Below, one piece after another: positions 7,503-16,888 of a stretch of DNA of 64,000 bases. The DNA is from Legionella sp. (GTDB lineage: Bacteria; Pseudomonadota; Gammaproteobacteria; Legionellales; Legionellaceae): the NCBI GenBank assembly GCA_017306715.1, contig JAFKHV010000008.1, forward strand, positions 62,001 to 126,000, written 5' to 3'. The notes below the pieces were generated by a model that was not told the origin of the DNA, did no database searches, and saw only the letters and a program-made list of their open reading frames with translations. Each line of letters opens with the position of its first letter. Within the stretch, counting starts at the first letter, position 1. Made by a program: the position numbers and the translations under genes.

Positions 7503-8084
7503 ATGCCCTATCAGGTTATAATCATGGATTTAATAATGAACATCAGTCAATTGAACGTAGAAGAACAAATAATAGAAATCAGAAACATACACGTTATTCT
7601 CGATTCTGACATCGCCGCTTTATACGGAGTAGAAACAAGAGATATTAATAAAGCAGTCAAAAACAACCCGGATAAGTTTCCTGATAACTATATTATTCAA
7701 CTAAATAAGCGTGAAAAGAATGAACTGGTGGAAAATTTCCACCGGTTCGATGGACTAAAGCATTCAACAGTAAACCCTAAAGCCTTCACTGAGAAAGGTC
7801 TTTATATGCTAGCTACTATATTAAAAAGCCCAAAAGCAACAGAAACTACTTTAGCCATTATTGAAACTTTTACCAAAGTAAGGGAAATATCACGTACTAT
7901 TAAAGCAATACCACAAACCCCACAAAATTCACCAAAGTACCAAGAGCTCATGCAAAAAACAGGTAATTTAATTTCGGATCTAGTTGTTCCTGATGACCTC
8001 GACACATCTGAAACGGAAGCAAGCATAGAGGTTAATCTTGCTATTGTAAAATTCAAATATTCAGTCAAGAAAAAAAACAAGTGA
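7503..8084 (+). CDS. ORF6N-domain DNA-binding protein
   Basis: Up to 193 aa. The ORF6N domain (about residues 15-105) is clear: EEQIIEIRNIHVILDSDIAALYGVETRDINKAVKNNPDKFPDNYIIQL and then NPKAFTEKGLYMLATILKS. Such proteins are phage- and mobile-element-borne DNA-binding or anti-repressor-like factors. The C-terminal third is lysine-rich and variable. The start is uncertain: ATGs at 7503, 7524 and 7536 all lack a good ribosome-binding site, and 7536 would begin right at the domain. Divergent from the recombinase gene. Confidence 0.85.
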   Translation: MPYQVIIMDLIMNISQLNVEEQIIEIRNIHVILDSDIAALYGVETRDINKAVKNNPDKFPDNYIIQLNKREKNELVENFHRFDGLKHSTVNPKAFTEKGLYMLATILKSPKATETTLAIIETFTKVREISRTIKAIPQTPQNSPKYQELMQKTGNLISDLVVPDDLDTSETEASIEVNLAIVKFKYSVKKKNK

Positions 8085-8300
8085 TATTTTATTGAAATAA
8101 AAAATTTTGATGGGATGCGATATTTTAAAATTGATATGAAATTCTAATACTTAGATTCCTATGATCTTAAAACCCACCATTAGAGGCCTAAAAAAGACAA
8201 TTACTATTATTGCATTACATCCCACTCCTGAAGCCTGTAATGACAAAAATTGCACTATAATAAACTATGCTGTGGTATATAGCACCTATTAAGGTAAGAA

Positions 8301-8678
8301 ATGTCCACACCACAGTCTTATTCTTTTTTAATAGTCGAACCTTCCCTAGCGAAGCGAATTGTTATTCGCTCCCAATTCCTCAATTTTCGGCATCATCTAG
8401 ATATTGCTTGGGATTTTGAATCTGCCAGGGAGTACCTGTCCTTTACATTATACGATCTTATTTTAATTGATATAAACATTCACCAAAGAACTATATTAAT
8501 TAATCAAATTCAGAACAATTGGCGCATTGGCAAAAAAACCCCTATTATAGGTATATCTTCACACGAAGATTATGCATTATCAGAAGAGAACAAGGAGCGA
8601 GTCTTTCGTAAGCCCTTTACAAAAAAAGACGTAATAAAAATTATTGAGTTCCTTAATGGTTCAAGAAAGAACCATTAA
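8301..8678 (+). CDS. Stand-alone response-regulator receiver domain (degenerate)
   Basis: 125 aa covering one receiver domain with no output domain. The phospho-acceptor Asp57 (LILIDINI), the Ser in PIIGISS and Lys104-Pro105 (FRKPF) are present. The usual acidic pair after the first strand is reduced to a single Glu13 (FLIVEPS), which should weaken Mg2+ binding. It lies 33 nt upstream of the DUF305 gene on the same strand, at the border of the copper island. It could be an adaptor for a kinase encoded elsewhere. A TATAAT-like box at about 8256 may be its promoter. Confidence 0.8.
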   Translation: MSTPQSYSFLIVEPSLAKRIVIRSQFLNFRHHLDIAWDFESAREYLSFTLYDLILIDINIHQRTILINQIQNNWRIGKKTPIIGISSHEDYALSEENKERVFRKPFTKKDVIKIIEFLNGSRKNH

Positions 8679-8711
8679 ATCATTTCATAAAACTGGACAA
8701 GGATAAGCCTA

Positions 8712-9077
8712 ATGTTTAAAAAATTATTAATTATCAGCAGTCTTGCGCTTACCATTATAATCCCTAATACACTTTGGGCAAAAGAAAATTGTGCGTGTAA
8801 TATGGGCTCAATGAGCCAATGTCAAAGTGCAATGGATCAAATGATGATGGACAAGTTAGGAAAAAAAGACAACCAATACGATAAACGCTTCATTGATATG
8901 ATGATACCTCATCACCAGGCTGCCCTTATGATGGCAAAAGATGCCTTAGACAAGGCAACACACCCAGAAATCAAGGAAATGGCTCAGAAAATCATTGACA
9001 CCCAACAAAAAGAAATTGAGCAATTAAAAACATGGCGTAATCAATGGTATGCAAATGAACCATCAAAAGGAGAATAG
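8712..9077 (+). CDS. DUF305 periplasmic protein (copper-associated)
   Basis: 121 aa with a signal peptide (MFKKLLIISSLALTIIIPNT, cleavage near LWA-KE). The mature part has the DUF305 core DKRFIDMMIPHHQAALMMAKDAL, with a His-His pair and many Met residues, plus a Met/Cys-rich N-terminus (CACNMGSMSQCQSAMDQMMM). The family includes copper-binding proteins such as CopM and is common in copper-resistance islands. Likely a periplasmic copper chelator. The next gene follows after 1 nt. Confidence 0.85.
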   Translation: MFKKLLIISSLALTIIIPNTLWAKENCACNMGSMSQCQSAMDQMMMDKLGKKDNQYDKRFIDMMIPHHQAALMMAKDALDKATHPEIKEMAQKIIDTQQKEIEQLKTWRNQWYANEPSKGE

Positions 9078-9078
9078 C

Positions 9079-9408
9079 ATGTCCCACCAACAGTATGAGG
9101 CCTGTATTAAAGCCTGCCAAAAATGTGTGGCTGAATGTGAGCATTGCGCAACGGCTTGCAGCGAAGATGACAACCGTAAAGACCTAGCCTGTTGTATTAC
9201 ATTGGATCGTGATTGTGCAGCAATCTGCGCCCTTGCAGCAGAGATGATGGCCAGGGGTTCATCCTTTGCTAAAGAAATTTGTGGATTATGTGCTAAAATT
9301 TGCCGTGCTTGCGGCGATGAATGCAGTAAGCATCAGCACATGGAACACTGCAAGCGATGTGCCGATGCATGTTATCAATGTGCTGAAGAATGCGAAAAAA
9401 TGGCTTAA
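9079..9408 (+). CDS. Four-helix-bundle copper storage protein (Csp/DUF326)
   Basis: 109 aa from the ATG at 9079, with AAGGAG 7 nt upstream. Cys-rich in the CxxxC patterns of Csp proteins: CIKACQKCVAECEHCATAC, ICGLCAKICRACGDEC, CKRCADACYQCAEEC. In characterised Csps the cysteines line a four-helix bundle that stores Cu(I). No signal peptide is visible, suggesting the cytosolic (Csp3-like) type. Immediately follows the DUF305 gene and is convergent with the multicopper oxidase gene; the Met-rich and Cys-rich pair probably buffers periplasmic and cytosolic copper. Confidence 0.9.
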   Translation: MSHQQYEACIKACQKCVAECEHCATACSEDDNRKDLACCITLDRDCAAICALAAEMMARGSSFAKEICGLCAKICRACGDECSKHQHMEHCKRCADACYQCAEECEKMA

Positions 9409-9441
9409 TGTTCAAGCTCCTTGCAGATACTGTAATGGAGC

Positions 9442-10896
9442 TTACAACGAATGGTGCATCATTAATTTTGGCAATTTAAAATCGCGATAACTCACTAGGG
9501 TCATCATGCCCGTTTCTTGATGATACAGCATATGGCAATGCATCATCCAATTACCAGGATTATCGGTATCGAATTGAATGTTCACTGTTGATTTTGGCAA
9601 CACGATGACCGTATCGTGCAACAAGCCATTCTTTATTTTTTTACCATCAATCTCGGTTACTTCAAATACATGACCATGCAAATGCATAGGATGAGCCATG
9701 GTCGTTTTATTGTTAAAGACCATTTCAACGCGTTTATTTCCATCAACGATTAAAGGTTTGATGTCTGGCCACTTTTGGTTATTAATAGTCCATTCATAGC
9801 GCATCATATCGCCTTCTAGATTAACGGTTAAGATTTGGCCTGGTGTTTTATCAGGCAGTGGGTTTAATGCTTTAAATTGAAACTCCTGATCATAATTTAA
9901 AGCCCCTGCTTTACTTGAATTTTTTTCATTAAGTTTAGGAATAATCGCTTTAGGCGTTGCGAGTATTAAACCCGTTTGCATCTGCGTCCCCTCGCCTTGA
10001 GCAAGAATAGGATATGCTGCTTCACCCTGGGGAATAGTCACCAGGACATCAAGTCGTTGTCCCACAGCCAGTTGAAATTGCTCGGATTGTACCGGTTGAA
10101 TCGATTGGCCATCGAGTGCGATTGCCTCTCCTTTCAAAATACCTGTATTTATAAAAAAATTGGACATTGCAGAACCCGCAATGAAACGTAATCGAACAGT
10201 ATCTCCTGGATGAACGGGAACGATTTGAGGATTTTTTAAAGTTTTATAATTGGTGAGAAAAGCATCATAATTGACATCATTTAAATCAGGTGCCGCATTA
10301 TCCATAGGCATAGAAGACATCCCACTGCCATGATGCATGTGGGTCATTTGCCCTTTTTTTAACTCACTTAGAATCACTTCTGGTTTTTTAAAACTAAAAT
10401 CTCCGATAAATAAAGTAACCTCTTTATCACTCACCTTATCGTTTGGATCAGCAATAATCAAAGGGGCTGATAAAAATTGCTGTACTTGTAAATCATGATG
10501 CGAATGCATCCAATAAGTCCCAGACTGTTTAAGTAAGAAATGATAATGATACTCGCCGCCTGGGGGAATAGGTGCTTGCGTCACATAAGGTACCCCATCT
10601 TGATCATTAGGAACAATAAGACCATGCCAATGTAAGACGGTGGGCTTATCCGTTTGATTTTTTACAATCGCATCAAATACTTGACCTTTGACCCCCTTAT
10701 ATCCCCATGCCCCATCGGGCTGTTCGATGCGGAACAACTCAGCTGGTTTACCATCCACTTCGGTTTGGAACTTTTTAATCAATAATACTGTAGGATCAGT
10801 CGTTTTACGAGAAACAAGCTCTTGATTTGCAAGAGCTTGTCCTAAAAACAGCGTACTTAATAGTACTCCATGAACGCAATAAAACAATTTCATCAA
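9442..10896 (-). CDS. Multicopper oxidase (CopA/CueO-type)
   Basis: 484 aa with an N-terminal signal peptide (hydrophobic stretch ending GQALANQ). All four copper-ligand blocks are visible: HWHGL and WMHSHH in the first cupredoxin domain, HPMHLHGHVF and HCHMLYHQETGMM at the C-terminus. A Met-rich loop (MTHMHHGSGMSSMPM) in the middle resembles the copper-binding insert of CueO/CopA proteins. Expected to oxidise Cu(I) to Cu(II) in the periplasm. Last gene of the - strand copper operon, 8 nt after the small periplasmic protein. Confidence 0.92.
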   Translation of the reverse strand: MMKLFYCVHGVLLSTLFLGQALANQELVSRKTTDPTVLLIKKFQTEVDGKPAELFRIEQPDGAWGYKGVKGQVFDAIVKNQTDKPTVLHWHGLIVPNDQDGVPYVTQAPIPPGGEYHYHFLLKQSGTYWMHSHHDLQVQQFLSAPLIIADPNDKVSDKEVTLFIGDFSFKKPEVILSELKKGQMTHMHHGSGMSSMPMDNAAPDLNDVNYDAFLTNYKTLKNPQIVPVHPGDTVRLRFIAGSAMSNFFINTGILKGEAIALDGQSIQPVQSEQFQLAVGQRLDVLVTIPQGEAAYPILAQGEGTQMQTGLILATPKAIIPKLNEKNSSKAGALNYDQEFQFKALNPLPDKTPGQILTVNLEGDMMRYEWTINNQKWPDIKPLIVDGNKRVEMVFNNKTTMAHPMHLHGHVFEVTEIDGKKIKNGLLHDTVIVLPKSTVNIQFDTDNPGNWMMHCHMLYHQETGMMTLVSYRDFKLPKLMMHHSL

Positions 10897-10904
10897 TGTA
10901 ATCC

Positions 10905-11354
10905 TTAATTAGACTGTGAGGTTTGATAAAGCGCGCGTAATTGCGTTAATATTTTTTCCAATTTATCCCAATTCGCCTGAGTCCCCTCTTTATCGTTGGC
11001 ATCTCCCGTTTTATCAAGGCGTGTAGCCAACTGCGCAACAAAGTTTAAATTACTTTGTAATGATTTTTTCTGCTCATCGGATAAGTCCATACTTAAAGGG
11101 GGTAGTGCGTTGACTAAATCGCGAATGGCAAACGCATGCTCATGAATGGAGGTTAACTGGTTTTCTTTTAATGATTGAGTAATGGATGCAGCCTGTGCAT
11201 CAATAGCCTTCCAAATCTCAGGTATTGTGGAAGGAATAGCTACTTTAGAAACTTCAGCAGTATTGGCAAAGAGTCCCAAAGGCATTGTCCAAATAAAAAG
11301 GCTCATGATTAAACTAAGCCATACCGATTTTTTATTGCATTGCTGTGTTTTCAT
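10905..11354 (-). CDS. Periplasmic hypothetical protein in copper operon
   Basis: 149 aa with a signal peptide (hydrophobic core SLIMSLFIWTMPLGLFANT). The mature part is helical, with SIHEHAFAIRDLVNALPPL and a C-terminal NWDKLEKILTQLRALY. Proteins of this kind often accompany heavy-metal RND operons, but no named family is certain. Its start overlaps the end of the RND pump gene by 4 nt (ATGA), indicating translational coupling. Confidence 0.75.
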   Translation of the reverse strand: MKTQQCNKKSVWLSLIMSLFIWTMPLGLFANTAEVSKVAIPSTIPEIWKAIDAQAASITQSLKENQLTSIHEHAFAIRDLVNALPPLSMDLSDEQKKSLQSNLNFVAQLATRLDKTGDANDKEGTQANWDKLEKILTQLRALYQTSQSN

Positions 11355-14300
11355 GGTGTTTCTCCTAGTTGATTATCCTTTAAAGCGATTCGTTTTTCTC
11401 GCCATTGTTCAATGGCGTTATAGACGGTCGGGACTACAAACATATTAAGTACGGTTGATGTTAATAACCCGCCTAACAGCACCTGGGCTAAAGGACGCTC
11501 CAATTCTTTACCGGCAGGTGAGCCCCAAAGCAGGGGGAAAAGCCCCAGTGCTGCGGTGGCGGCGGTCATCAACACTGGCACTAATCTATCAAGCGTACCA
11601 TCAATAACCACTTGCTCGCGTGTTTTTCCCTGCAAACGCAATTGATTGTAATGGCTAACCAAAATAATCCCATTTCGCGCTGCAATCCCAAATAAGGTAA
11701 TAAAACCAATCATGGCGGCCACACTCATCTCGCCACTGGCGATAAAGAGAGATATGACTCCGCCAATTAATGCTAAGGGTAAATTAAACATCACCAATAA
11801 GGCTTCTCTAAAGGTACCGAAGGCTTTATGCAGCAAAATAAGCATAATAAAAATAACTAAAGCGCCAAAGGTAAGAATCACTTTGGATGCCTGCTGTTGA
11901 CTTTCAAATTGACCGCCGTATTGAATGAAGTATCCCGCAGGCAGTTTAATCTTCTCTTGCACCTCTTGTTCAACATCGGCAATCACACTGCCTAAATCAC
12001 GTCCTTGCACGTTAAAACCAATAACTAATAGCCGCTGCACATTTTCCCGATTAATCGCAAAAGGTTGTGGTTCTACTTTAATATCAGTAACCGCGCGCAA
12101 AGGAATTTGGCTTAAATTTGCTTCAGCTTGTCCGTGCGCATCAATGAGCATTTTTTGAATGGCTTTAATGCTGTCGCGTCCCGGCTCATCCATACGAAGA
12201 TATAAATCAAAGGTGCGTTGGCCTTCTAAAACACTCGAAACACTCACGCCATTTAAAAGCACTTGCACGTCTTCAGAAATCTGCCCCACATTCACGCCGT
12301 ACCGTGCGGCTTTTTCACGGTCAATTTTAATAATGACCTGCGGTACATTAATTTGCTGCTCTTTGTTCACATCGACCACCCCTGGAACCGATTTTAAGAC
12401 AGCCTCTAACGATTGTCCTAACTCATTTAAGGTGGATAAATTATCACCAAATAGCTTCACTGCCACCTGCGCCCGGACTCCTGATAACACTTCGTCCATG
12501 CGGTGGGCAATAAATTGCCCCACATTAAATACGGCTCCGGGAATATTGGCTAAATCTGCACGAATGAGCCGTAACAGTTCATCAGGGGGCATGAATTTGT
12601 TTTTATTAAAATCAAGACGCAAATCAAATTCACTGACATTAGGCGGTAGTGCATCTTCATCCAACTCACTGCGTCCGGCACGCTGAGCAATTGAGATGAC
12701 TTGCGGATAACGCATTAAGGTTTTTTGCACCTGTTGACCTAAGCGCATTGATTCCTCTAAGGAGGTGCCAGGCAAGGTACTCATGGCTACAATGAAATTT
12801 CCTTCATGAAATTCAGGTAAAAACGAAGTACCAAAAAAAGGAAGTAAAGCGAGCGCAAATAAAAATGCGGCCAGAGACATCGCAACTACCGCTTTAAAAT
12901 GTGCCAAAGACCAGTGTAAGGCAGTTAAAAAATGTCCCTTAAGCCACCGGACAAAACGGGTTTCAGACTCAGCATTATGTTCTGTCTTTTGCTCAACCCC
13001 ATAATGACGCTCGCGTTGGGACAACGCATGCAAGCTCACCTCAGCATCTTCCTTTTTTTCTTGGCTTCGAACCAATAAGAGATAACAAAGTGCCGGCACC
13101 ATAGTAATGGACACCACAAGCGAACCCAATACCGAAGCAATATAAGCAATGGCCAAGGGACTAAAAATACGCTCAGCAATACCTGATAGAAAGAAAATCG
13201 GTAAAAAAACAAGGCTTATAATGACGGTGGCGTAAACAACGGAACTTCGTATCTCAAGCACGGCATCAAAAACGACTTCAATTGCAGGTAGTGGATTAAT
13301 TTCTTGGCGGTTCACTCTTAAGCGATGCACCACATTTTCTACGGTAATGATGCCATCATCCACCACCTCACCAATGGCAATTGCCATCCCACCTAGCGTC
13401 ATCGAGTTAATGCCAATGCCAAAATAGTGCAATACCAATAAACCAATGACAAAAGATACCGGCATGGAAAGAAATGTAATAAACGAAGCGCGCCAATTCA
13501 TCAAAAACAAAAACAGTACGGCGATAACAATAATCGCGCCCTCCAAAAGTGCGCGGGTTAAATTATGAATCGCAGACTCGATAAAATTGGCTTGTCGAAA
13601 GACTTCGGTTTTAAGCGCAACACCCGCGGGCAGTGTTTGCTTGATGTTCTTTAAAGCCTGCTCCACTTTAGCAGTAGTTGTCACCGTATCAGCACCATAG
13701 GCTTTGGAAATCGTGCCAATCACCGCAGGCTTTGTATTATAAGCGCCATCTCCACGCTTAATTTCTCCACCAAAGGCGACGATTGCCACGTTATTGATGG
13801 TAATGGGGACTCCTTTTCGCACTGTAATCGCGGTTTTTCTAATGTCCTCCAGGGATTGGATTCGACCAACCGTTCCTACCACAAGCTCGCTTCCTGCCTG
13901 GTGCACGAAAGCACCGGGTACATTTTGGTTGGCGGTGGTTAATGCTTGGCGCACTTCTTCAATGGTTACACCATAGGCAAGCATGCGTTCAGGAATTAAC
14001 CGCACCTGGTATTGTTTCACTTCACCACCCAGTGATACCACTGAAGCAACCCCACCTAAGGCCAAAATCCTGGGCCTAATCGTCCAATCCGAAATTGTGC
14101 GCAAAGTTTCTGGGCTTGCGGTATCACTGATTAAGGCGTATTTAACAAGCCAACCCACAGCTGAGGTCACAGGAAGCATCACCGGGGGATTAACCCCAGG
14201 TGGAAGTCTGTTGCTCATTTGTTGAATACGCTCGTTAACCAGTTGTCGGTTACGGTAAATATCGGTTCTATCATCAAAAACCACTGTAATTGTCGATAAA

Positions 14301-14566
14301 CCAACAGAGGTTTTTGAGCGCACGCTAGCCACCCCTGGAGTGCCGTTAATGGCACTTTCCAAAGGGTAGGTGATGAGCGTTTCGACATCTTGCGTTGCCA
14401 TGCCCGGCGCTTCGGTTTGTACCACTACTTGCGGTGGCGCAAATTCAGGAAACACATCCACCGGCATTTGTTTTAAGGTGTAACCACCTAAAAGACAAAG
14501 AACCAGTGTTAAGGCTAGAATCAAAAGACGATTATGTAACGACCAGGCAATTAAGCGAGTAAACAT
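11351..14566 (-). CDS. Heavy-metal RND efflux pump (CusA/CzcA family)
   Basis: 1071 aa, the usual length for HME-RND permeases. An N-terminal membrane helix is followed by PVDVFPEFAPPQVVVQTEAPGM, typical of the family, then two periplasmic halves and helix clusters near residues 340-530 and 870-1050. The TM4 block IAIGEVVDDGIITVENV carries the acidic residues used in proton relay. It forms the inner-membrane part of a tripartite pump with the two upstream genes, overlapping the adaptor gene by 1 nt. Copper or silver as substrate is inferred from the neighbours; metal specificity cannot be read directly. Confidence 0.92.
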   Translation of the reverse strand: MFTRLIAWSLHNRLLILALTLVLCLLGGYTLKQMPVDVFPEFAPPQVVVQTEAPGMATQDVETLITYPLESAINGTPGVASVRSKTSVGLSTITVVFDDRTDIYRNRQLVNERIQQMSNRLPPGVNPPVMLPVTSAVGWLVKYALISDTASPETLRTISDWTIRPRILALGGVASVVSLGGEVKQYQVRLIPERMLAYGVTIEEVRQALTTANQNVPGAFVHQAGSELVVGTVGRIQSLEDIRKTAITVRKGVPITINNVAIVAFGGEIKRGDGAYNTKPAVIGTISKAYGADTVTTTAKVEQALKNIKQTLPAGVALKTEVFRQANFIESAIHNLTRALLEGAIIVIAVLFLFLMNWRASFITFLSMPVSFVIGLLVLHYFGIGINSMTLGGMAIAIGEVVDDGIITVENVVHRLRVNRQEINPLPAIEVVFDAVLEIRSSVVYATVIISLVFLPIFFLSGIAERIFSPLAIAYIASVLGSLVVSITMVPALCYLLLVRSQEKKEDAEVSLHALSQRERHYGVEQKTEHNAESETRFVRWLKGHFLTALHWSLAHFKAVVAMSLAAFLFALALLPFFGTSFLPEFHEGNFIVAMSTLPGTSLEESMRLGQQVQKTLMRYPQVISIAQRAGRSELDEDALPPNVSEFDLRLDFNKNKFMPPDELLRLIRADLANIPGAVFNVGQFIAHRMDEVLSGVRAQVAVKLFGDNLSTLNELGQSLEAVLKSVPGVVDVNKEQQINVPQVIIKIDREKAARYGVNVGQISEDVQVLLNGVSVSSVLEGQRTFDLYLRMDEPGRDSIKAIQKMLIDAHGQAEANLSQIPLRAVTDIKVEPQPFAINRENVQRLLVIGFNVQGRDLGSVIADVEQEVQEKIKLPAGYFIQYGGQFESQQQASKVILTFGALVIFIMLILLHKAFGTFREALLVMFNLPLALIGGVISLFIASGEMSVAAMIGFITLFGIAARNGIILVSHYNQLRLQGKTREQVVIDGTLDRLVPVLMTAATAALGLFPLLWGSPAGKELERPLAQVLLGGLLTSTVLNMFVVPTVYNAIEQWREKRIALKDNQLGETP

Positions 14567-15537
14567 TAGTGAGACTCCTTGTCACCGTTTTTTTTGCTGC
14601 CACCACCGCTTAAGGATAAGGTGTATAATTCACGGTTTCCTTGAGTCACAACCGCATCCCCTGGCACTAAGCCTTCTATAATTTCAGTGTACTTATCATC
14701 ACGACCCCCGAGCTTTACCGCCGTTCGGTCATAGGTGGTGCCATTCTTTACAAACACAAAGGTGGCGTTGTCGATTTCAAGTACGGCATTATTAGGTATC
14801 GTGAGCGCACCTTCTGTAAAGCGCAAAACCACATTGGCACGCATGAACATGCCCGGCTTTAGTAACCCTTCTTTGTTATCAAGACTGATTTGTACATTCA
14901 CACTGCGTGTTAAGGGATCTAAGTTGGGCTCAATCAGCGTAACCTTGCCTGGAAAAATTCGATTTGGATAACTTAAAACATGGACATTAACGTTTTGTCC
15001 TCGTTTAATCTTACCTAAATCTTCTTCATACACTTGGGCAATGGCCAGCAATTGGTCGCGGTTACTGATGTGGAACAAAACGGTATTAGGCTCTACTGCT
15101 TGGCCTAAGTTCACGTTGCGTGCATCGATAACACCTGAAATGGGTGCTTTTACCGCGACACTGGGTGGAGGGTCTCCAACGAGACGCGATTGCACGGTAG
15201 CTACAACTTGTCCTTTGGTTACCGTATCACCTAGATTGGCAACAATATCAGTCACTGCACCACTAATACGCACGCTAACATCGGCTTGAGCATTGGGTAA
15301 CAATTGGATTTGACCATTTAACGTCAAAAACTCAGCCATTGGACGCGCTGTGGCTTCAGATACTTCAATGCCCAGCATCGTGGTTTGTTCAGGTGTTAAT
15401 GTAACCGCCTGTGCAGGGCCTGAGGTATTTACTTCAATTTCATCCCCATGCGCGATAAGAAGTGATGAATGCAAAAGGATCCCCAGCAAAAAAACTAACC
15501 GCACTCTTTGGCGGGTACTATGAGTTCCATGAATCAT
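14566..15537 (-). CDS. RND efflux periplasmic adaptor (CusB/CzcB-like)
   Basis: 323 aa with an N-terminal signal or anchor (VRLVFLLGILLHSSLLIAHG). A typical membrane-fusion-protein layout follows: a barrel-sandwich half-motif (ADVSVRISGAVTDIVANLGDTVTKGQVVATV), a short hairpin, its partner (VKAPISGVIDARNVNLGQAVEPNTVLF), then a beta-barrel domain (NVHVLSYPNRIFPGKVTLIEP). The helical hairpin is short, as in several CzcB-like proteins. Starts within the end of the outer-membrane gene (4-nt overlap). Confidence 0.92.
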   Translation of the reverse strand: MIHGTHSTRQRVRLVFLLGILLHSSLLIAHGDEIEVNTSGPAQAVTLTPEQTTMLGIEVSEATARPMAEFLTLNGQIQLLPNAQADVSVRISGAVTDIVANLGDTVTKGQVVATVQSRLVGDPPPSVAVKAPISGVIDARNVNLGQAVEPNTVLFHISNRDQLLAIAQVYEEDLGKIKRGQNVNVHVLSYPNRIFPGKVTLIEPNLDPLTRSVNVQISLDNKEGLLKPGMFMRANVVLRFTEGALTIPNNAVLEIDNATFVFVKNGTTYDRTAVKLGGRDDKYTEIIEGLVPGDAVVTQGNRELYTLSLSGGGSKKNGDKESH

Positions 15538-16844
15538 TTAGTCGTGTCCTTAGTGAAAGATAAATAAGAGCACAACTCGCTTGAATGCGGTGCTCCAATA
15601 GCCGTACATAAGGCAACATACGATTGAAAATATTGCCCCACGGTCGTTAAATACGCCATTTGTACCTCGTTTTGTTGCCGTTGGACCTGTAAGACATTAA
15701 GAAAAGAGACTTGCCCATTTTGATACGCTTCACGGGCAAGTGTCACATTCTCAAGTCCTAAACGAAGAGAGGTTCCTTGCGTTTGTACCACACTTATTTT
15801 AAGCGCATTTAGCTGACCGTAATTGCTGGTGACTTCAGTTTCAATAGCAAGATTTAAGGCATCAATGGCCATCATTGCCTGAGCACCTGTAGCGCCCGCC
15901 TCTAAAATTCGTCCCTGATTACGATTCAGTATCGGCAGGGGAATCGATAACGAAACTCCTAAAGTGCGGTCGGCTTGTTGGGGTGGGGCACCTTCTACCA
16001 CAATTTTATCTTGCTGTACGCCAACACCTAAATTCCAATCCGCAAAGCGCTCTGCTTGTGCCAAGCGCCTATCAGCCAATGCACGCTGTTCTGCGAGTAA
16101 TAAGCCTCGCCGGTCAGGACGATTATTGAGTGCATGATTGATTAGACTTCCTAAAGAAGGAAGACCTTTCGCTATCTTAATCGTTTTCTCAACGTGCAAC
16201 GACGCATTAGGTGCGCGTCCAATAAGTTGATTTAATAGCGCATATTGGCTAATCAGTTGGCTTTTTAATAGTTGTTTTTCTTGTTTGATTCGTGCGTATT
16301 CGATGCGAGCTGAATTATCATCCAATTTAGAAATTTCAGCTGCATGGTAGCGATTATGAATGACACGTACTAATTCTTGATTAATACCTTGTAAATAATT
16401 AAGTTGTTGCATCCGATTTTCTGCAACCACCACCGTATAAAACGCATTGGCGACTTTTGCACTGAGTTGGCGTGTCGCCTCAAACACTTCCGCCTGCGCG
16501 CGAAGAATATCAATACGTGCAACCGTTTTTTGTCTGCCTATTCGGCCTGAAATGGGAAAGGCCTGGTTAAAGTTGATGCTGCGAGAATACTCCCCTTCGT
16601 TATTAAATAACCTGTCATCATTATTATTTAAATTCAAACTAGGATTAGACCATAACCCTGACTGCGTGAGACGTGCTTCGGCAATAGCAATGGCAAAACG
16701 TGCTGCCTTTAAATCCTTATTATTTTGAATACCCAACTGCGTAAGCTCTTTAAGATCTAAAGGAGGCTTTGCATACCCCAAGAGAGGTATCAGCGCGATA
16801 ACACCCATCAAAAAACACGTGAATCCCCAATTCTGTTTTATCAT
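15534..16844 (-). CDS. TolC-family outer-membrane efflux protein (CusC/CzcC-like)
   Basis: 436 aa. A signal peptide (GFTCFLMGVIALIPLLGYA) is followed by two TolC-type repeats rich in long helices (NKDLKAARFAIAIAEARLTQSGLWSNPSL; NPSLNLNN; LGVSLSIPLPILNRNQGRILEA). The NRNQG and YQNGQVSFLNVLQ blocks are hallmarks of the CzcC branch. It provides the outer-membrane channel of the tripartite pump. Begins 44 nt after the copper ATPase gene on the same strand. Confidence 0.9.
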   Translation of the reverse strand: MIKQNWGFTCFLMGVIALIPLLGYAKPPLDLKELTQLGIQNNKDLKAARFAIAIAEARLTQSGLWSNPSLNLNNNDDRLFNNEGEYSRSINFNQAFPISGRIGRQKTVARIDILRAQAEVFEATRQLSAKVANAFYTVVVAENRMQQLNYLQGINQELVRVIHNRYHAAEISKLDDNSARIEYARIKQEKQLLKSQLISQYALLNQLIGRAPNASLHVEKTIKIAKGLPSLGSLINHALNNRPDRRGLLLAEQRALADRRLAQAERFADWNLGVGVQQDKIVVEGAPPQQADRTLGVSLSIPLPILNRNQGRILEAGATGAQAMMAIDALNLAIETEVTSNYGQLNALKISVVQTQGTSLRLGLENVTLAREAYQNGQVSFLNVLQVQRQQNEVQMAYLTTVGQYFQSYVALCTAIGAPHSSELCSYLSFTKDTTK

Positions 16845-16888
16845 GTATACTCTATCCCTAAAATGACATTCCCTTCATTGCTATTCTA

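Noticed and set aside
9976..10191. 71-codon + strand frame inside the multicopper oxidase gene
   Set aside because: Antisense shadow with no conserved features or start signal.
12159..12686. 175-codon frame on + opposite the RND pump gene
   Set aside because: Shadow frame: Ser/Thr/Pro-rich translation without ribosome-binding site, fully inside cusA-like coding sequence.
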